Assembly (NCBI GenBank): GCA_023435335.1
Contig: JAEYRU010000251.1
Location: 1-12,464, forward strand
Length of the DNA stretch: 12,464 bases
From: Pseudomonadota bacterium
GTDB lineage: Bacteria > Pseudomonadota > Alphaproteobacteria > Rhizobiales > Rhizobiaceae
Direction: 5' to 3'
Below the pieces are notes generated by a model that saw only the letters and a list, made by a program, of their open reading frames with translations, was not told the DNA's origin and ran no database searches. The number at the start of each line of letters is the position of its first letter. The stretch's first letter is position 1. Below are positions 1 through 9,647 of the stretch, one piece after another. Made by a program: the position numbers and the translations under genes.

Positions 1-80
1 CAGCGCACAGTCAATCGGAAGTCACGTTGCGGTGAAACCTGAAACAATCGGCAAACCGTCCAAACCGGTGGAGCCCCGCC

Positions 81-791
81 ATGAATCCCTCGCTTTTCGA
101 GGCCATCGACAACTACTGCGAGCGCACTGGCCCGGAACTCTGGTCCGAGCCCGTCAACGCCCTGACCAACCTCGCCTTCATCGCGGCCGGAATCTGGGGC
201 CTGGTCCTTGTCCGGCGCAATCGAACCGGCGCGTTCGCCGAGACGCTCGGCTGGTGGGTGATCGTCATCGGCGTGGGGTCGGGATTGTTTCACACATTCG
301 CCAACCGGCTGACGGTCTGGATGGACGTCCTGCCGATCGCATTGTTCGTCTTCACCTACACGCTCTTCAGCCTGCGCCGGTTCTTCCGGTTCGACTGGCC
401 CAGGGCGGTCGCGATCTTCCTGGCCTTTTACGTCGTGGCCGGCTTCGTCACCTGGCTTGTGCCGGAAGGCGTACGGGCCGCCAGCAACAACTCGACCGGC
501 TACTTGCCGGCGCTGCTCGGGCTGTTCTTTTTCGGCGCATGGCTGGCGCTGCGAGGCCATCCGGCGGGCAAGTACGACCTCGCCGCCGGTGCGATCTTCA
601 TCGTATCGGTCAGTTTCCGCGCCATCGACTTCCAGGTCTGCGACGCCTGGCCGATCGGCACGCATTTCCTGTGGCATACGCTCAACGGGCTGCTGCTCGG
701 CGTGCTTCTCACCGCTGCGGCGCGGTTCGGCCATCCGGTCGGCCAGCCGAAGCCGGCCGAACCCGGCGCGGCGCTCAGGCAGGCTGCCTGA
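81..791 (+). CDS. Ceramidase-like integral membrane hydrolase (CREST superfamily)
   Basis: This 236-residue, strongly hydrophobic protein with about seven membrane segments matches the alkaline ceramidase family (PF05875), Zn-dependent amidases that cleave ceramide-like lipids within the membrane. The CREST residues are all visible: Ser67 and His71 (in GSGLFH), Asp82, and the His195/His199 pair (HFLWH). The spacings (S+4 to H, H+11 to D, H+4 to H) are those I recall for human ACER3. The N-terminal N-Y-C-E and S-E-P-V-N segments (about 11-26) correspond to the family's metal-binding region. The ATG at 81 follows a GGTGGAG Shine-Dalgarno-like stretch. The gene converges on the yggS-like gene, and its last 17 bases overlap that gene's end. 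The substrate cannot be read from sequence; many rhizobia lack classical sphingolipids, so it could act on another N-acyl lipid. The family call is firm; the substrate is unknown. Confidence 0.85.
   Translation: MNPSLFEAIDNYCERTGPELWSEPVNALTNLAFIAAGIWGLVLVRRNRTGAFAETLGWWVIVIGVGSGLFHTFANRLTVWMDVLPIALFVFTYTLFSLRRFFRFDWPRAVAIFLAFYVVAGFVTWLVPEGVRAASNNSTGYLPALLGLFFFGAWLALRGHPAGKYDLAAGAIFIVSVSFRAIDFQVCDAWPIGTHFLWHTLNGLLLGVLLTAAARFGHPVGQPKPAEPGAALRQAA
775..791. repeat. 17-bp palindrome containing both convergent stop codons
   Basis: The sequence TCAGGCAGGCTGCCTGA is a perfect inverted repeat (8-bp arms around one central base). It carries the TGA stop of the ceramidase gene on the + strand and the TGA stop of the yggS-like gene on the - strand. 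As RNA it could form a 7-bp stem with a 3-nt loop on either strand. There is no T tract, so it is at best a weak bidirectional terminator. Confidence 0.7.
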
Positions 792-1470
792 ACGGGGGAC
801 GCTCGCCGAAGATGGCGGAGCCCACGCGCACGGAGGTGGCGCCGAAGGCGATCGCCTTCTCGTAGTCTCCCGACATGCCCATCGACAGCTTCTCGACGCC
901 GGCTTCCCGCGCGAGCTTCTCCAGCAGCGCAAAATGCGGACCGGCATTCTCATCGGCGGGCGGAATGCACATCAGGCCCTCGATGGCCAGTCCATGAACG
1001 TCGCGGCAGCGCGCGATGAAGGTGCCCGCCTCACGCGGATCGATGCCCGCCTTCTGCGGCTCCAGCCCCGTATTGACCTGCACGTAGAGGCATGGCGTCC
1101 GCCCCTGCCGCTCGATCTCCTTCGCCAGTTCCGCCGCGATCTTCTCGCGGTCGATGGTCTCGATCACGTCGAACAGCCCGACCGCCTCCCTGGCCTTGTT
1201 CGACTGGAGGGGGCCGATCAGCCGAAGCTCGATGTCCGGGAATTCCTCCTTGAGGCGCGGCCATTTTCCGAGCGCCTCCTGCACCCGGTTCTCGCCAAAC
1301 ACGCGCTGCCCGGCGAGGATGACCGGCCGTATCTCGTCCGCCTCGAAGGTCTTCGACACCGCTACCAGCGTCACGCAGCCGGCGGCGCGCCCCGCCGCAG
1401 TCTCGGCGCGGGTGATCGCTTCCCGCACGGTTTCCAGGCGGTCAACCGCTCCACTCATGTCCCTGCCCAT
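775..1470 (-). CDS. YggS/PLPBP family pyridoxal phosphate-binding protein
   Basis: This protein of up to 231 residues belongs to the YggS/PROSC (PLPBP) family: single-domain, alanine-racemase-like TIM barrels that bind PLP and buffer vitamin B6 without known catalysis. Visible signatures are the PLP lysine Lys40 in VAVSKTF, FGENRVQEA, IGPLQSNKA, GLMCIPP and the C-terminal LSMGMSGDYEKAI followed by GATSVRVGSAIFGER. Length is normal for the family (about 220-235). A second Met, four codons in (1458), gives MSGAVDRL and has AGGG just upstream, though unusually close. The first ATG has no clear Shine-Dalgarno sequence, so the start is open between 1470 and 1458. It is divergent from leuS across 99 bp and convergent with the ceramidase-like gene. 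Adjacency to leuS is, from memory, common in rhizobia. Confidence 0.93.
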   Translation of the reverse strand: MGRDMSGAVDRLETVREAITRAETAAGRAAGCVTLVAVSKTFEADEIRPVILAGQRVFGENRVQEALGKWPRLKEEFPDIELRLIGPLQSNKAREAVGLFDVIETIDREKIAAELAKEIERQGRTPCLYVQVNTGLEPQKAGIDPREAGTFIARCRDVHGLAIEGLMCIPPADENAGPHFALLEKLAREAGVEKLSMGMSGDYEKAIAFGATSVRVGSAIFGERPPFRQPA

Positions 1471-1498
1471 TCATTCGGTTACCGCCGACGCGGTGTTG

Positions 1499-1516
1499 AC
1501 GCTTTCGCGAAAGCGT
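1499..1516. promoter_or_regulatory. 18-bp perfect palindrome between divergent yggS-like gene and leuS
   Basis: ACGCTTTCGCGAAAGCGT is a perfect inverted repeat with no spacer, in the 99-bp region between the two divergent start codons. A TTGACG sequence that resembles a -35 element overlaps its left edge (1496-1501), reading toward leuS, but no good -10 element lies at the right distance. A dimeric regulator site is one reading, by inference; no known operator is recognised. Confidence 0.4.
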
Positions 1517-1569
1517 GTTGAAGGTCCCGGCGCACCAATTCCGGCATCTTTTGAAGCGAAATTCCGGTC

Positions 1570-4189
<2,620 letters not shown>

Positions 4190-4203
<14 letters not shown>

Positions 4204-4750
4204 TTCGGCGACGCGCCGTTTTGCGGCGCGCGCGGGCCTCGCCGCCGCTCTCGCCGCGGCGCTGCTGGGCGGAGCCTGCACGGTGCGGCCGCTCTACTCG
4301 GATGCGGTGGCCCCGGGCGCATACGCGCCGATGGCGGCGCAACTTGCCTCCGTCTCGGTGAACCCGGTCTCGACCCGCCAGGCGCAGGAAGTCCGCAACC
4401 AGCTGATCTTCCTGCTGGGAGGCGGACAGGGCAGTCCCAGCGCCCCCGCCTACACGCTGAACCTGGCGGTCAGCAGTTCGTCCTCGGCTGCGGCTGTCAT
4501 CCAGGTTTCGACGAATACGCAGTCGCCGACCTCCTCCCTGCTTACCATGACCGCCGTCTATACGCTGACCGACACCGCCACCGGCCGCGTCGTGGCGCGC
4601 GGAAGACGCGCGATTTCTTCCGCCTATGACGTGCCGCAACAGCAGTTCGCGGCGCTGCGCTCCGAGCGCGACGCGGAAAACCGGGCCGCGCGCGAGCTGG
4701 CGGAGCAGCTGCGCTTCGCCATCGCGCAGGATCTTTCCAGGGCGGGCTGA
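4190..4750 (+). CDS. lptE: LPS-assembly lipoprotein LptE
   Basis: This 186-residue protein is placed as LptE, the outer-membrane lipoprotein that plugs the LptD barrel and helps insert lipopolysaccharide. It starts with a basic segment (R9, R10, R14), then an Ala/Leu-rich stretch (17-26) ending in LLGGAC, so Cys30 is the likely lipidated residue; the lipobox is loose, with Gly at -3. The mature protein begins CTVRPLY, the usual opening of alphaproteobacterial LptE. The rest is a small alpha/beta fold rich in Ser/Thr strands (VSVNPVSTRQAQEVRNQL, then AVYTLTDTATGRVVARGR). Its start lies inside the leuS end in another frame, so translation is probably coupled. In rhizobia known to me lptE is followed by holA; here it is not. 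Identity rests on signal, opening motif and position. Confidence 0.9.
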
Positions 4751-4847
4751 CCGGAACCTTTCGCGTTTGTGCGCATTGATCCCGACGCGTCATTTTCGCG
4801 TCACGGAACGGGGGCAAACAGGCACGTAGTGAAGGCCAGGGTCACCA

Positions 4848-5741
4848 ATGATGCCGTCTTCCTTCGTTGAACTGATCGGTGCGCGGCTCCACGCCCGCGA
4901 CCTGCCTGCAACGCCCCACATTGTCGACCAGCTCATCGCGGAACGCGCGCAGGGACTTTCCTCGCATCCGCTGTGGCCGCTGATGCGGCCGCTGCTGTAC
5001 AGGTTCCTTCACTATCGCGAGGCCGTTCGCATGGCCGATGAGATAGCGCGGCTGCCCGGATGGGACGGGCTCGACTATCTGAGCCGCCTGCTCGCGATCG
5101 ACCTGCGCGTGACGGGGGTCGAGAACATCCCGCGGAGCGGCGGGTTCATCCTGGCATGCAGCCACCCGACGGGAATCGCCGACGGCATAGCCGTGGTCGA
5201 CATGCTGAAGCATGTGCGCCGTGACATCGCGATCTTCGCCAACCGCGACGCCCTGCGCGTTTCCCCGCGCTTCGCCGACGTGCTCATCCCGGTGGAATGG
5301 CGGGCCGGCGAGAAATCGCACTCCAAGAGCCGCGCCACGCTGGAGCATACTGCGCGCGCGTTCGCCGACCGCAAGGCGGTCGTGCTTTTCCCGGCCGGGC
5401 GCATCGCCTTCTGGGACGGCGACAGGCTGGCGGAGCGTCCATGGCAGGCTTCGCTCGTAGCGCTTGCCCGGCGCTATTCGGTGCCGGTCGTGCCGGTCAA
5501 CGTCGCGGCGCGCAACTCTCCGCTCTTCTATTTCGTATCGAAGAAGAGCACCGAACTGCGCGACATGACGGTCTTCCACGAGCTGCTCAACAAGACGGGC
5601 AAGCCCTTCGAGCTGACCGTGGGCCGGCCGATCGCACCTGAGGCGCTCGAAGGAGATACCGCGGACATCACGCAGCGGCTCCAGGACCATACGGTGCTCA
5701 GGCTGCGGGACGATCCACAGGCCGAGTTCCAGGTCGCCTAG
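4848..5741 (+). CDS. Lysophospholipid acyltransferase family protein (putative hemolysin-type)
   Basis: This 297-residue protein has a PlsC-type acyltransferase domain (about 85-260), which transfers acyl chains to lysolipids. The catalytic motif is H106-P-T-G-I-A-D112, an HX5D arrangement rather than the HX4D of classical PlsC. The third motif is F181-P-A-G-R185, followed by F-W-D-G-D and R-P-W-Q-A-S-L. These, with VPVVPVNVAARNSPLFYF, look most like the COG3176 'putative hemolysin' acyltransferases, which in rhizobia include enzymes of ornithine-lipid synthesis; assigning OlsA or OlsB would go beyond the evidence. Residues 1-80 form an extra helical N-terminal region. AGGG lies 6 nt before the ATG at 4848. 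It is 97 bp after lptE, and its TAG stop abuts the stop of the opposing beta-lactamase gene with no bases between. Substrate unknown. Confidence 0.85.
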   Translation: MMPSSFVELIGARLHARDLPATPHIVDQLIAERAQGLSSHPLWPLMRPLLYRFLHYREAVRMADEIARLPGWDGLDYLSRLLAIDLRVTGVENIPRSGGFILACSHPTGIADGIAVVDMLKHVRRDIAIFANRDALRVSPRFADVLIPVEWRAGEKSHSKSRATLEHTARAFADRKAVVLFPAGRIAFWDGDRLAERPWQASLVALARRYSVPVVPVNVAARNSPLFYFVSKKSTELRDMTVFHELLNKTGKPFELTVGRPIAPEALEGDTADITQRLQDHTVLRLRDDPQAEFQVA

Positions 5742-6566
5742 TCATCTCAGCGATTCGGCCAGATTCGGGAAATCAGCGAGGAAGAGGTCGCGGGCGCGGA
5801 TGCCGCCCGGCCCAGGCGTGTGCCTCTCGTCCTGGTCGAGCCGTGCGAAAATCAGCGCCTCGCCGTCCTTCTCGGCCCAGCCGACGAACCAGCCCCAGCC
5901 GCGGTCGCGGTCGAAGGAGCCGTCGGCCCTGCGCGGATAGGCCGAGCCGGTCTTGCCGTGCACGGTCCAGCCGCCGGCGCTCCATGTCTCGACGATACGG
6001 TGGGTCAGGTCGTGCGCCCGGCTGCCTACCGGCAAGGCGCGGTTGTAGAGCCGGGTGAGGAATGCGACCTGTTCGAGCGGGGAGATCTTCAGCGATGAGC
6101 TGATCCAGGAGCGTTCGAGAGAATTGTCCTTGCCGGGATCGCCCGAAACGTCGGCATTGCCGTAGCCGAGGCGCCGTACGTAGGCGGCAAGCTGCTCTTT
6201 CCCGAGCGCGCGGGCAATCTCCTGCGAATACCAGAGCACCGAACGCTCCAGCCAGAGCGTCGGTGTCGTATCCTGGCGCCAACTTGCGATCCAGTCGGGA
6301 TAGCCTTCGCGGAACCGCAGCACCGGCGCATTCCCGTCGACGAGGATACCGGCGTCGAAGCCCATCACGGCGAGCGCGACCTTGAAGGTGGAGGCCGGCG
6401 TAACCCGTGTGTCGCAGTCGCCGTCGCGCAGCAGGATCCCGCCGCTGCGCGCGTCGGCGACGATTGTGCACACGTTCTTCGCCTGCGCCGAGGCGACGGC
6501 GGACAACAGAAGCAGCGCGGCGGCCGAGCAGGTCGCCGCCAGGCCGGGAAGGGTCGGCAGTCTCAC
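5742..6566 (-). CDS. Class D (OXA-type) beta-lactamase
   Basis: This 274-residue protein with an N-terminal signal peptide (about 1-29, hydrophobic 14-25, ending ASAQA) is predicted to be a periplasmic serine beta-lactamase. Class D motifs are in order: S59-T-F-K62 with the nucleophile Ser59 and the lysine that is carboxylated in this class; S109-V-L111 at the SxV position, with Leu in place of the usual Val; Y135-G-N137; W154 in RSWISSSLKIS, matching the conserved Trp near the carboxylated Lys; and K205-T-G207, followed by GWGWFVGW. C33 and C51 could form a disulfide. Length fits the family. The start is GTG at 6566, overlapping the tal stop as GTGA; no Met occurs before residue 68. It is probably the second gene of a tal-bla unit. 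The specific OXA group and resistance spectrum cannot be stated. Confidence 0.93.
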   Translation of the reverse strand: MRLPTLPGLAATCSAAALLLLSAVASAQAKNVCTIVADARSGGILLRDGDCDTRVTPASTFKVALAVMGFDAGILVDGNAPVLRFREGYPDWIASWRQDTTPTLWLERSVLWYSQEIARALGKEQLAAYVRRLGYGNADVSGDPGKDNSLERSWISSSLKISPLEQVAFLTRLYNRALPVGSRAHDLTHRIVETWSAGGWTVHGKTGSAYPRRADGSFDRDRGWGWFVGWAEKDGEALIFARLDQDERHTPGPGGIRARDLFLADFPNLAESLR

Positions 6567-7219
6567 CCGATCTTCTGGCCGGTCTTGGCCCAGTCGGCGA
6601 GGAAGGCGTCGAGACCCTTGTCGGTCAGCGGATGCTGGACGAGCTGCTTCAGGATCGCCGGCGGTACGGTGGCGACGTCGGCCCCGATGATGGCGGCTTC
6701 CTTCACGTGGTTAACCGTGCGCACGGAGGCGACGAGGATCTCGGTCTCAAACAGGTAGTTGTTGTAGATCGTGCGGATGTCCTCGATCAGGCTCATGCCC
6801 GGTTCGCCGATGTCGTCGATGCGGCCGACGAAGGGCGAGATGAAGCTCGCGCCGGCCTTGGCGGCGAGCAGCGCCTGGTTGGCCGAGAAGCAGAGCGTCA
6901 CGTTGACCATGCGGCCCAGGCCGGTGCGGATGGACTTGCAGGCCTTCAGCCCGTCGAACGTCAACGGCACCTTGATGCAGACGTTCTCGGCGATCGTCGC
7001 GAGAATCTCGGCCTCGCGCATCATCTCGCTGTATTCGGTGGCGACCACCTCGGCCGAGACCGGGCCGTCGACGATGTCGCAGATCTCTTTCGTCACCTCG
7101 GCGATGTTGCCGCCCGACTTCAGGATGAGGGACGGATTGGTGGTCACGCCGTCGAGCAGCCCGAGGTCGTTGAGCTCGCGGATTTCCTTCACATCGGCGG
7201 TATCGACGAAGAATTTCAT
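6563..7219 (-). CDS. tal: Transaldolase (TalC-like, FSA-related subfamily)
   Basis: This 218-residue single-domain TIM barrel is predicted to move a dihydroxyacetone unit between sugar phosphates in the non-oxidative pentose phosphate pathway. The Schiff-base lysine is Lys83 in CIKVPLTFDG; TTNPSL (26-31) and NVTLCFSANQALLAAKAGASFISPFVGRID blocks are canonical. Glu57 (SAEV) and the Phe of SPFVGRID are the residues that mark true transaldolases; the related fructose-6-phosphate aldolase has Gln and Tyr there. I therefore call it transaldolase. The start is set at 7219 rather than 14 codons upstream because AGGAG sits five to six bases before this ATG and MKFFVDTADV is the universal family opening. 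It overlaps the beta-lactamase start by 4 bp and is divergent from priA. Confidence 0.96.
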   Translation of the reverse strand: MKFFVDTADVKEIRELNDLGLLDGVTTNPSLILKSGGNIAEVTKEICDIVDGPVSAEVVATEYSEMMREAEILATIAENVCIKVPLTFDGLKACKSIRTGLGRMVNVTLCFSANQALLAAKAGASFISPFVGRIDDIGEPGMSLIEDIRTIYNNYLFETEILVASVRTVNHVKEAAIIGADVATVPPAILKQLVQHPLTDKGLDAFLADWAKTGQKIG

Positions 7220-7333
7220 GGTGGTCTCCTGGAGTCCGGAAGCAGGCGGCGCCGCTCTCATTCGGCCTTGCTCTATCGCAAGAAGCGCGCAAGGTCACGT
7301 CCGATGACGAGAGATTAGAAACACGGCCGCACC
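7220..7333. promoter_or_regulatory. Divergent intergenic region between tal and priA
   Basis: These 114 bp must hold the promoters of both tal-bla (-) and priA (+). The AGGAG ribosome site of tal is at 7225-7229. A short inverted repeat, CTTGC-TCTATC-GCAAG (7267-7282), lies in the middle, with another GCAAG at 7289-7293. No pair of boxes matches the alphaproteobacterial sigma-70 consensus well enough for me to place a promoter. Confidence 0.35.
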
Positions 7334-9487
7334 GTGCCCGTGCTGGTGCCGATGCCGGCGGAGCGGCCCTATTCCTACGCCGTGCCGGAGGGGATGGACG
7401 TCGAGCCGGGCTCCATCGTGCGGGTCCCGCTCGGCCCTCGCGAGGTGGGCGCCGTCGTCTGGGACGGAACCTGCGACGACATCGAGGCAAGGAAGCTGCG
7501 GCCGATAAGCGAGCTCTTCGACTGTCCGCCGCTGACGGCCGGGAGCCGGCGCTTCGTCGACTGGGTGGCGTCCTACACGCTGACGCCGCCGGGCATGGTG
7601 GCGCGCATGTTCCTGCGGGTGCCGGCCGCCTTCGACCCGGAGCCGCCGGTCGAGGGCCTGCGCTTCGCCGGGCAGCAGCCGGACCGCCTGACAGAAGCGC
7701 GCCGTCGCGTGCTGGAGCTTGCCGGCGACGGCATGGCCTGGACGCGTTCGGGCCTTGCCCACGCCGCGGGAGTGTCCATGACCGTGGTTGACGGGCTGTC
7801 GGCGCAGGGCGCTTTCGAGAAGGTGATGCTGCCGCCAAGGCCGGTCGTTGCGCCGCCGGATCCGGCCTATGCGGCTCCGGAACTCACGCCGGACCAGGCG
7901 GAAGCCGCCGCCAGGCTCGTCGAGGCGGTGGAGGAGAACGCGTTTTCGGTCACGCTGATTGACGGGATCACCGGCTCGGGCAAGACCGAAACCTATTTCG
8001 AAGCGATCGCAGCCGCGGTGAAGGCGGGCAGGCAGGTGCTGATCCTGATGCCCGAAATCGCGTTGACCCAGGCTTTCCTAGAGCGCTTCCACGACCGTTT
8101 CGGCGCAAAGCCGGCCGAGTGGCACTCCGACGTGCCGCCCCGGGCGCGCGAGCGCGTCTGGCGGCAGGTCGCGGAAGGGTCCGTGCGGGTTGTCGCGGGC
8201 GCGCGCTCGGCGCTCTTCCTGCCGTTCCAGGACCTCGGCCTGATCGTCGTCGATGAGGAGCACGACACCGCCTACAAGCAGGAGGACCGCGTCTTCTACA
8301 ATGCCCGGGACATGGCGGTGGTGCGCGGGCATATCGGCAACTTCCCGGTCATGCTGGCCTCGGCCACGCCTTCCGTCGAGACGCGCGTGAACGCCGATTC
8401 CGGCCGCTACCGCCGGGTCGCGCTGCCGATCCGCTTCGCCGACGCCGCCCTGCCGGATCTTTCCGCGATCGACATGCGCCGCCATCCGCCGGCGCGCGGC
8501 GGCTTCCTCTCGCCGGTGCTGATTGCGCGCATGCGCGAGACGCTTGCGAAAGGCGAGCAGTCGCTGCTCTTCCTCAATCGCCGCGGCTACGCGCCGCTCA
8601 CGCTGTGCCGCGTCTGCGGCCACCGCTTCCAGTGCCCAGACTGCTCGGCCTGGCTGGTCGAGCACCGCTTTCGTGGGCAGCTCGTCTGCCACCATTGCGG
8701 CTATCACGAGCCGAAGCCGGAGGCCTGCCCCGAATGCGGCACGCTCGACCACCTCGTGCCCTGCGGGCCGGGGATCGAGCGCATCGCCGAAGAGGTTGTC
8801 GGGCATTTTCCCGAGGCGCGCACGATCGTGCTGTCGTCAGACCTGCTCGGCGGCACCAAGCGCCTGCGGCTGGAACTGGAGGCGATCGCCAAGGGAGAAG
8901 CCGACATCGTCATCGGCACGCAACTCGTCGCCAAGGGCCACAATTTCCCGAACATGACGCTGGTCGGCGTGGTCGATGCCGATCTGGGGCTCGCGAATGG
9001 CGATCCGCGCGCGGCGGAGCGCACCTTCCAGCTGCTCAGCCAGGTGACCGGGCGGGCGGGCCGCACAGGCAAGAAGAGCGCCGGCCTCATCCAGACCTAC
9101 CAGCCGGACCATCCGGTGATGCGCGCGATCGTGTCCGGCGACGCGGAGAGCTTCTACCAGCGCGAGATCGCGGAGCGCGAACGCGCTGGCCTGCCGCCCT
9201 TCGGCCGGCTGGCTGCGCTCGTTGTGAGCGCCGCGACGCGGGCGGAGGCCGAATCGCATGCGCGGGCGCTGCGCCGCGCCGCGCCCGCCGTGCCGGGTAT
9301 CGACGTGCTCGGGCCCGCCGAGGCGCCGCTGGCGCTGCTGGCAGGGCGGCACCGCTTCCGGCTGCTTGTGCATGCCGAGCGTCGCTCCAACATCCAGGAG
9401 TTCATCAAGGCGCTGCTGGCCGCCGCGCCGCGTGCTCGCGGGTCGGTCAGGGTGCAGGTCGACATCGACCCGCAGAGTTTCCTGTAG
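7334..9487 (+). CDS. priA: Primosomal protein N' (replication restart helicase PriA)
   Basis: This 717-residue superfamily 2 DNA helicase is predicted to recognise stalled forks and reload the replisome. An N-terminal 3'-end-binding domain (PVLVPMPAERPYSYAVP, about 1-100) and a winged-helix region precede the helicase core. Walker A is G211-ITGSGKT-218, the DEXH box D307-E-E-H310, and helicase motif III SATPS is near 345. Eight cysteines in four CxxC pairs between 425 and 468 form the expected double zinc site. Helicase motifs IGTQLVAKGHNFPN and QVTGRAGRTGKKSAGL follow. The end RVQVDIDPQSFL* is the normal alphaproteobacterial terminus. The start is GTG at 7334; an in-frame TAG at 7316 rules out a longer N-terminus, so it lacks the extra N-terminal residues I recall in some rhizobial PriAs. 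No strong Shine-Dalgarno sequence is seen. A damaged copy of its 3' end lies downstream at 10127. Confidence 0.97.
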   Translation: MPVLVPMPAERPYSYAVPEGMDVEPGSIVRVPLGPREVGAVVWDGTCDDIEARKLRPISELFDCPPLTAGSRRFVDWVASYTLTPPGMVARMFLRVPAAFDPEPPVEGLRFAGQQPDRLTEARRRVLELAGDGMAWTRSGLAHAAGVSMTVVDGLSAQGAFEKVMLPPRPVVAPPDPAYAAPELTPDQAEAAARLVEAVEENAFSVTLIDGITGSGKTETYFEAIAAAVKAGRQVLILMPEIALTQAFLERFHDRFGAKPAEWHSDVPPRARERVWRQVAEGSVRVVAGARSALFLPFQDLGLIVVDEEHDTAYKQEDRVFYNARDMAVVRGHIGNFPVMLASATPSVETRVNADSGRYRRVALPIRFADAALPDLSAIDMRRHPPARGGFLSPVLIARMRETLAKGEQSLLFLNRRGYAPLTLCRVCGHRFQCPDCSAWLVEHRFRGQLVCHHCGYHEPKPEACPECGTLDHLVPCGPGIERIAEEVVGHFPEARTIVLSSDLLGGTKRLRLELEAIAKGEADIVIGTQLVAKGHNFPNMTLVGVVDADLGLANGDPRAAERTFQLLSQVTGRAGRTGKKSAGLIQTYQPDHPVMRAIVSGDAESFYQREIAERERAGLPPFGRLAALVVSAATRAEAESHARALRRAAPAVPGIDVLGPAEAPLALLAGRHRFRLLVHAERRSNIQEFIKALLAAAPRARGSVRVQVDIDPQSFL
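9452..9478 (+). repeat. Direct repeat copy A, at priA 3' end (copy B at 10167-10193)
   Basis: These 27 bases, encoding VQVDIDPQS near the PriA C-terminus, recur at 10167-10193 in the same orientation with one mismatch (C to G at 9471, Pro codon to Arg codon). The copies are 715 bp apart. Homology continues on the left side of both copies, but with many synonymous changes. Confidence 0.9.
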
Positions 9488-9503
9488 CGCTGTTCCCCGC
9501 CGC

Positions 9504-9519
9504 GACCTGGGCCCAGGTC
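9504..9519. terminator. 16-bp palindrome 17 bp after priA stop; possible weak terminator
   Basis: GACCTGGGCCCAGGTC is a perfect palindrome just after priA. Transcribed, it gives a 6-bp stem with a 4-nt loop. No U-run follows, so intrinsic termination is doubtful; a protein-binding site or chance are alternatives. Confidence 0.3.
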
Positions 9520-9647
9520 CGTAATGTGGGGATAGGCGTCCGTACGAATCTCAATCGTATCAGCCACTTCCACGATTTCCGCACGAATCCTGTCCCCCGC
9601 TTCGGCGGCCCGACGCAAAATGAGCGCGGATGACGGAGAGGCCGGAC

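Noticed and set aside
4784..4802. Hairpin GACGCG/CGCGTC after lptE as a terminator
   Set aside because: The stem is only 6 bp with a 7-nt loop and no T tract follows. In DNA this GC-rich such short repeats are expected by chance.
6747..7838. 363-codon minus-strand frame spanning tal and the priA start
   Set aside because: Low-complexity Arg/Pro/Ala translation that crosses a real divergent promoter region and overlaps two firm genes.
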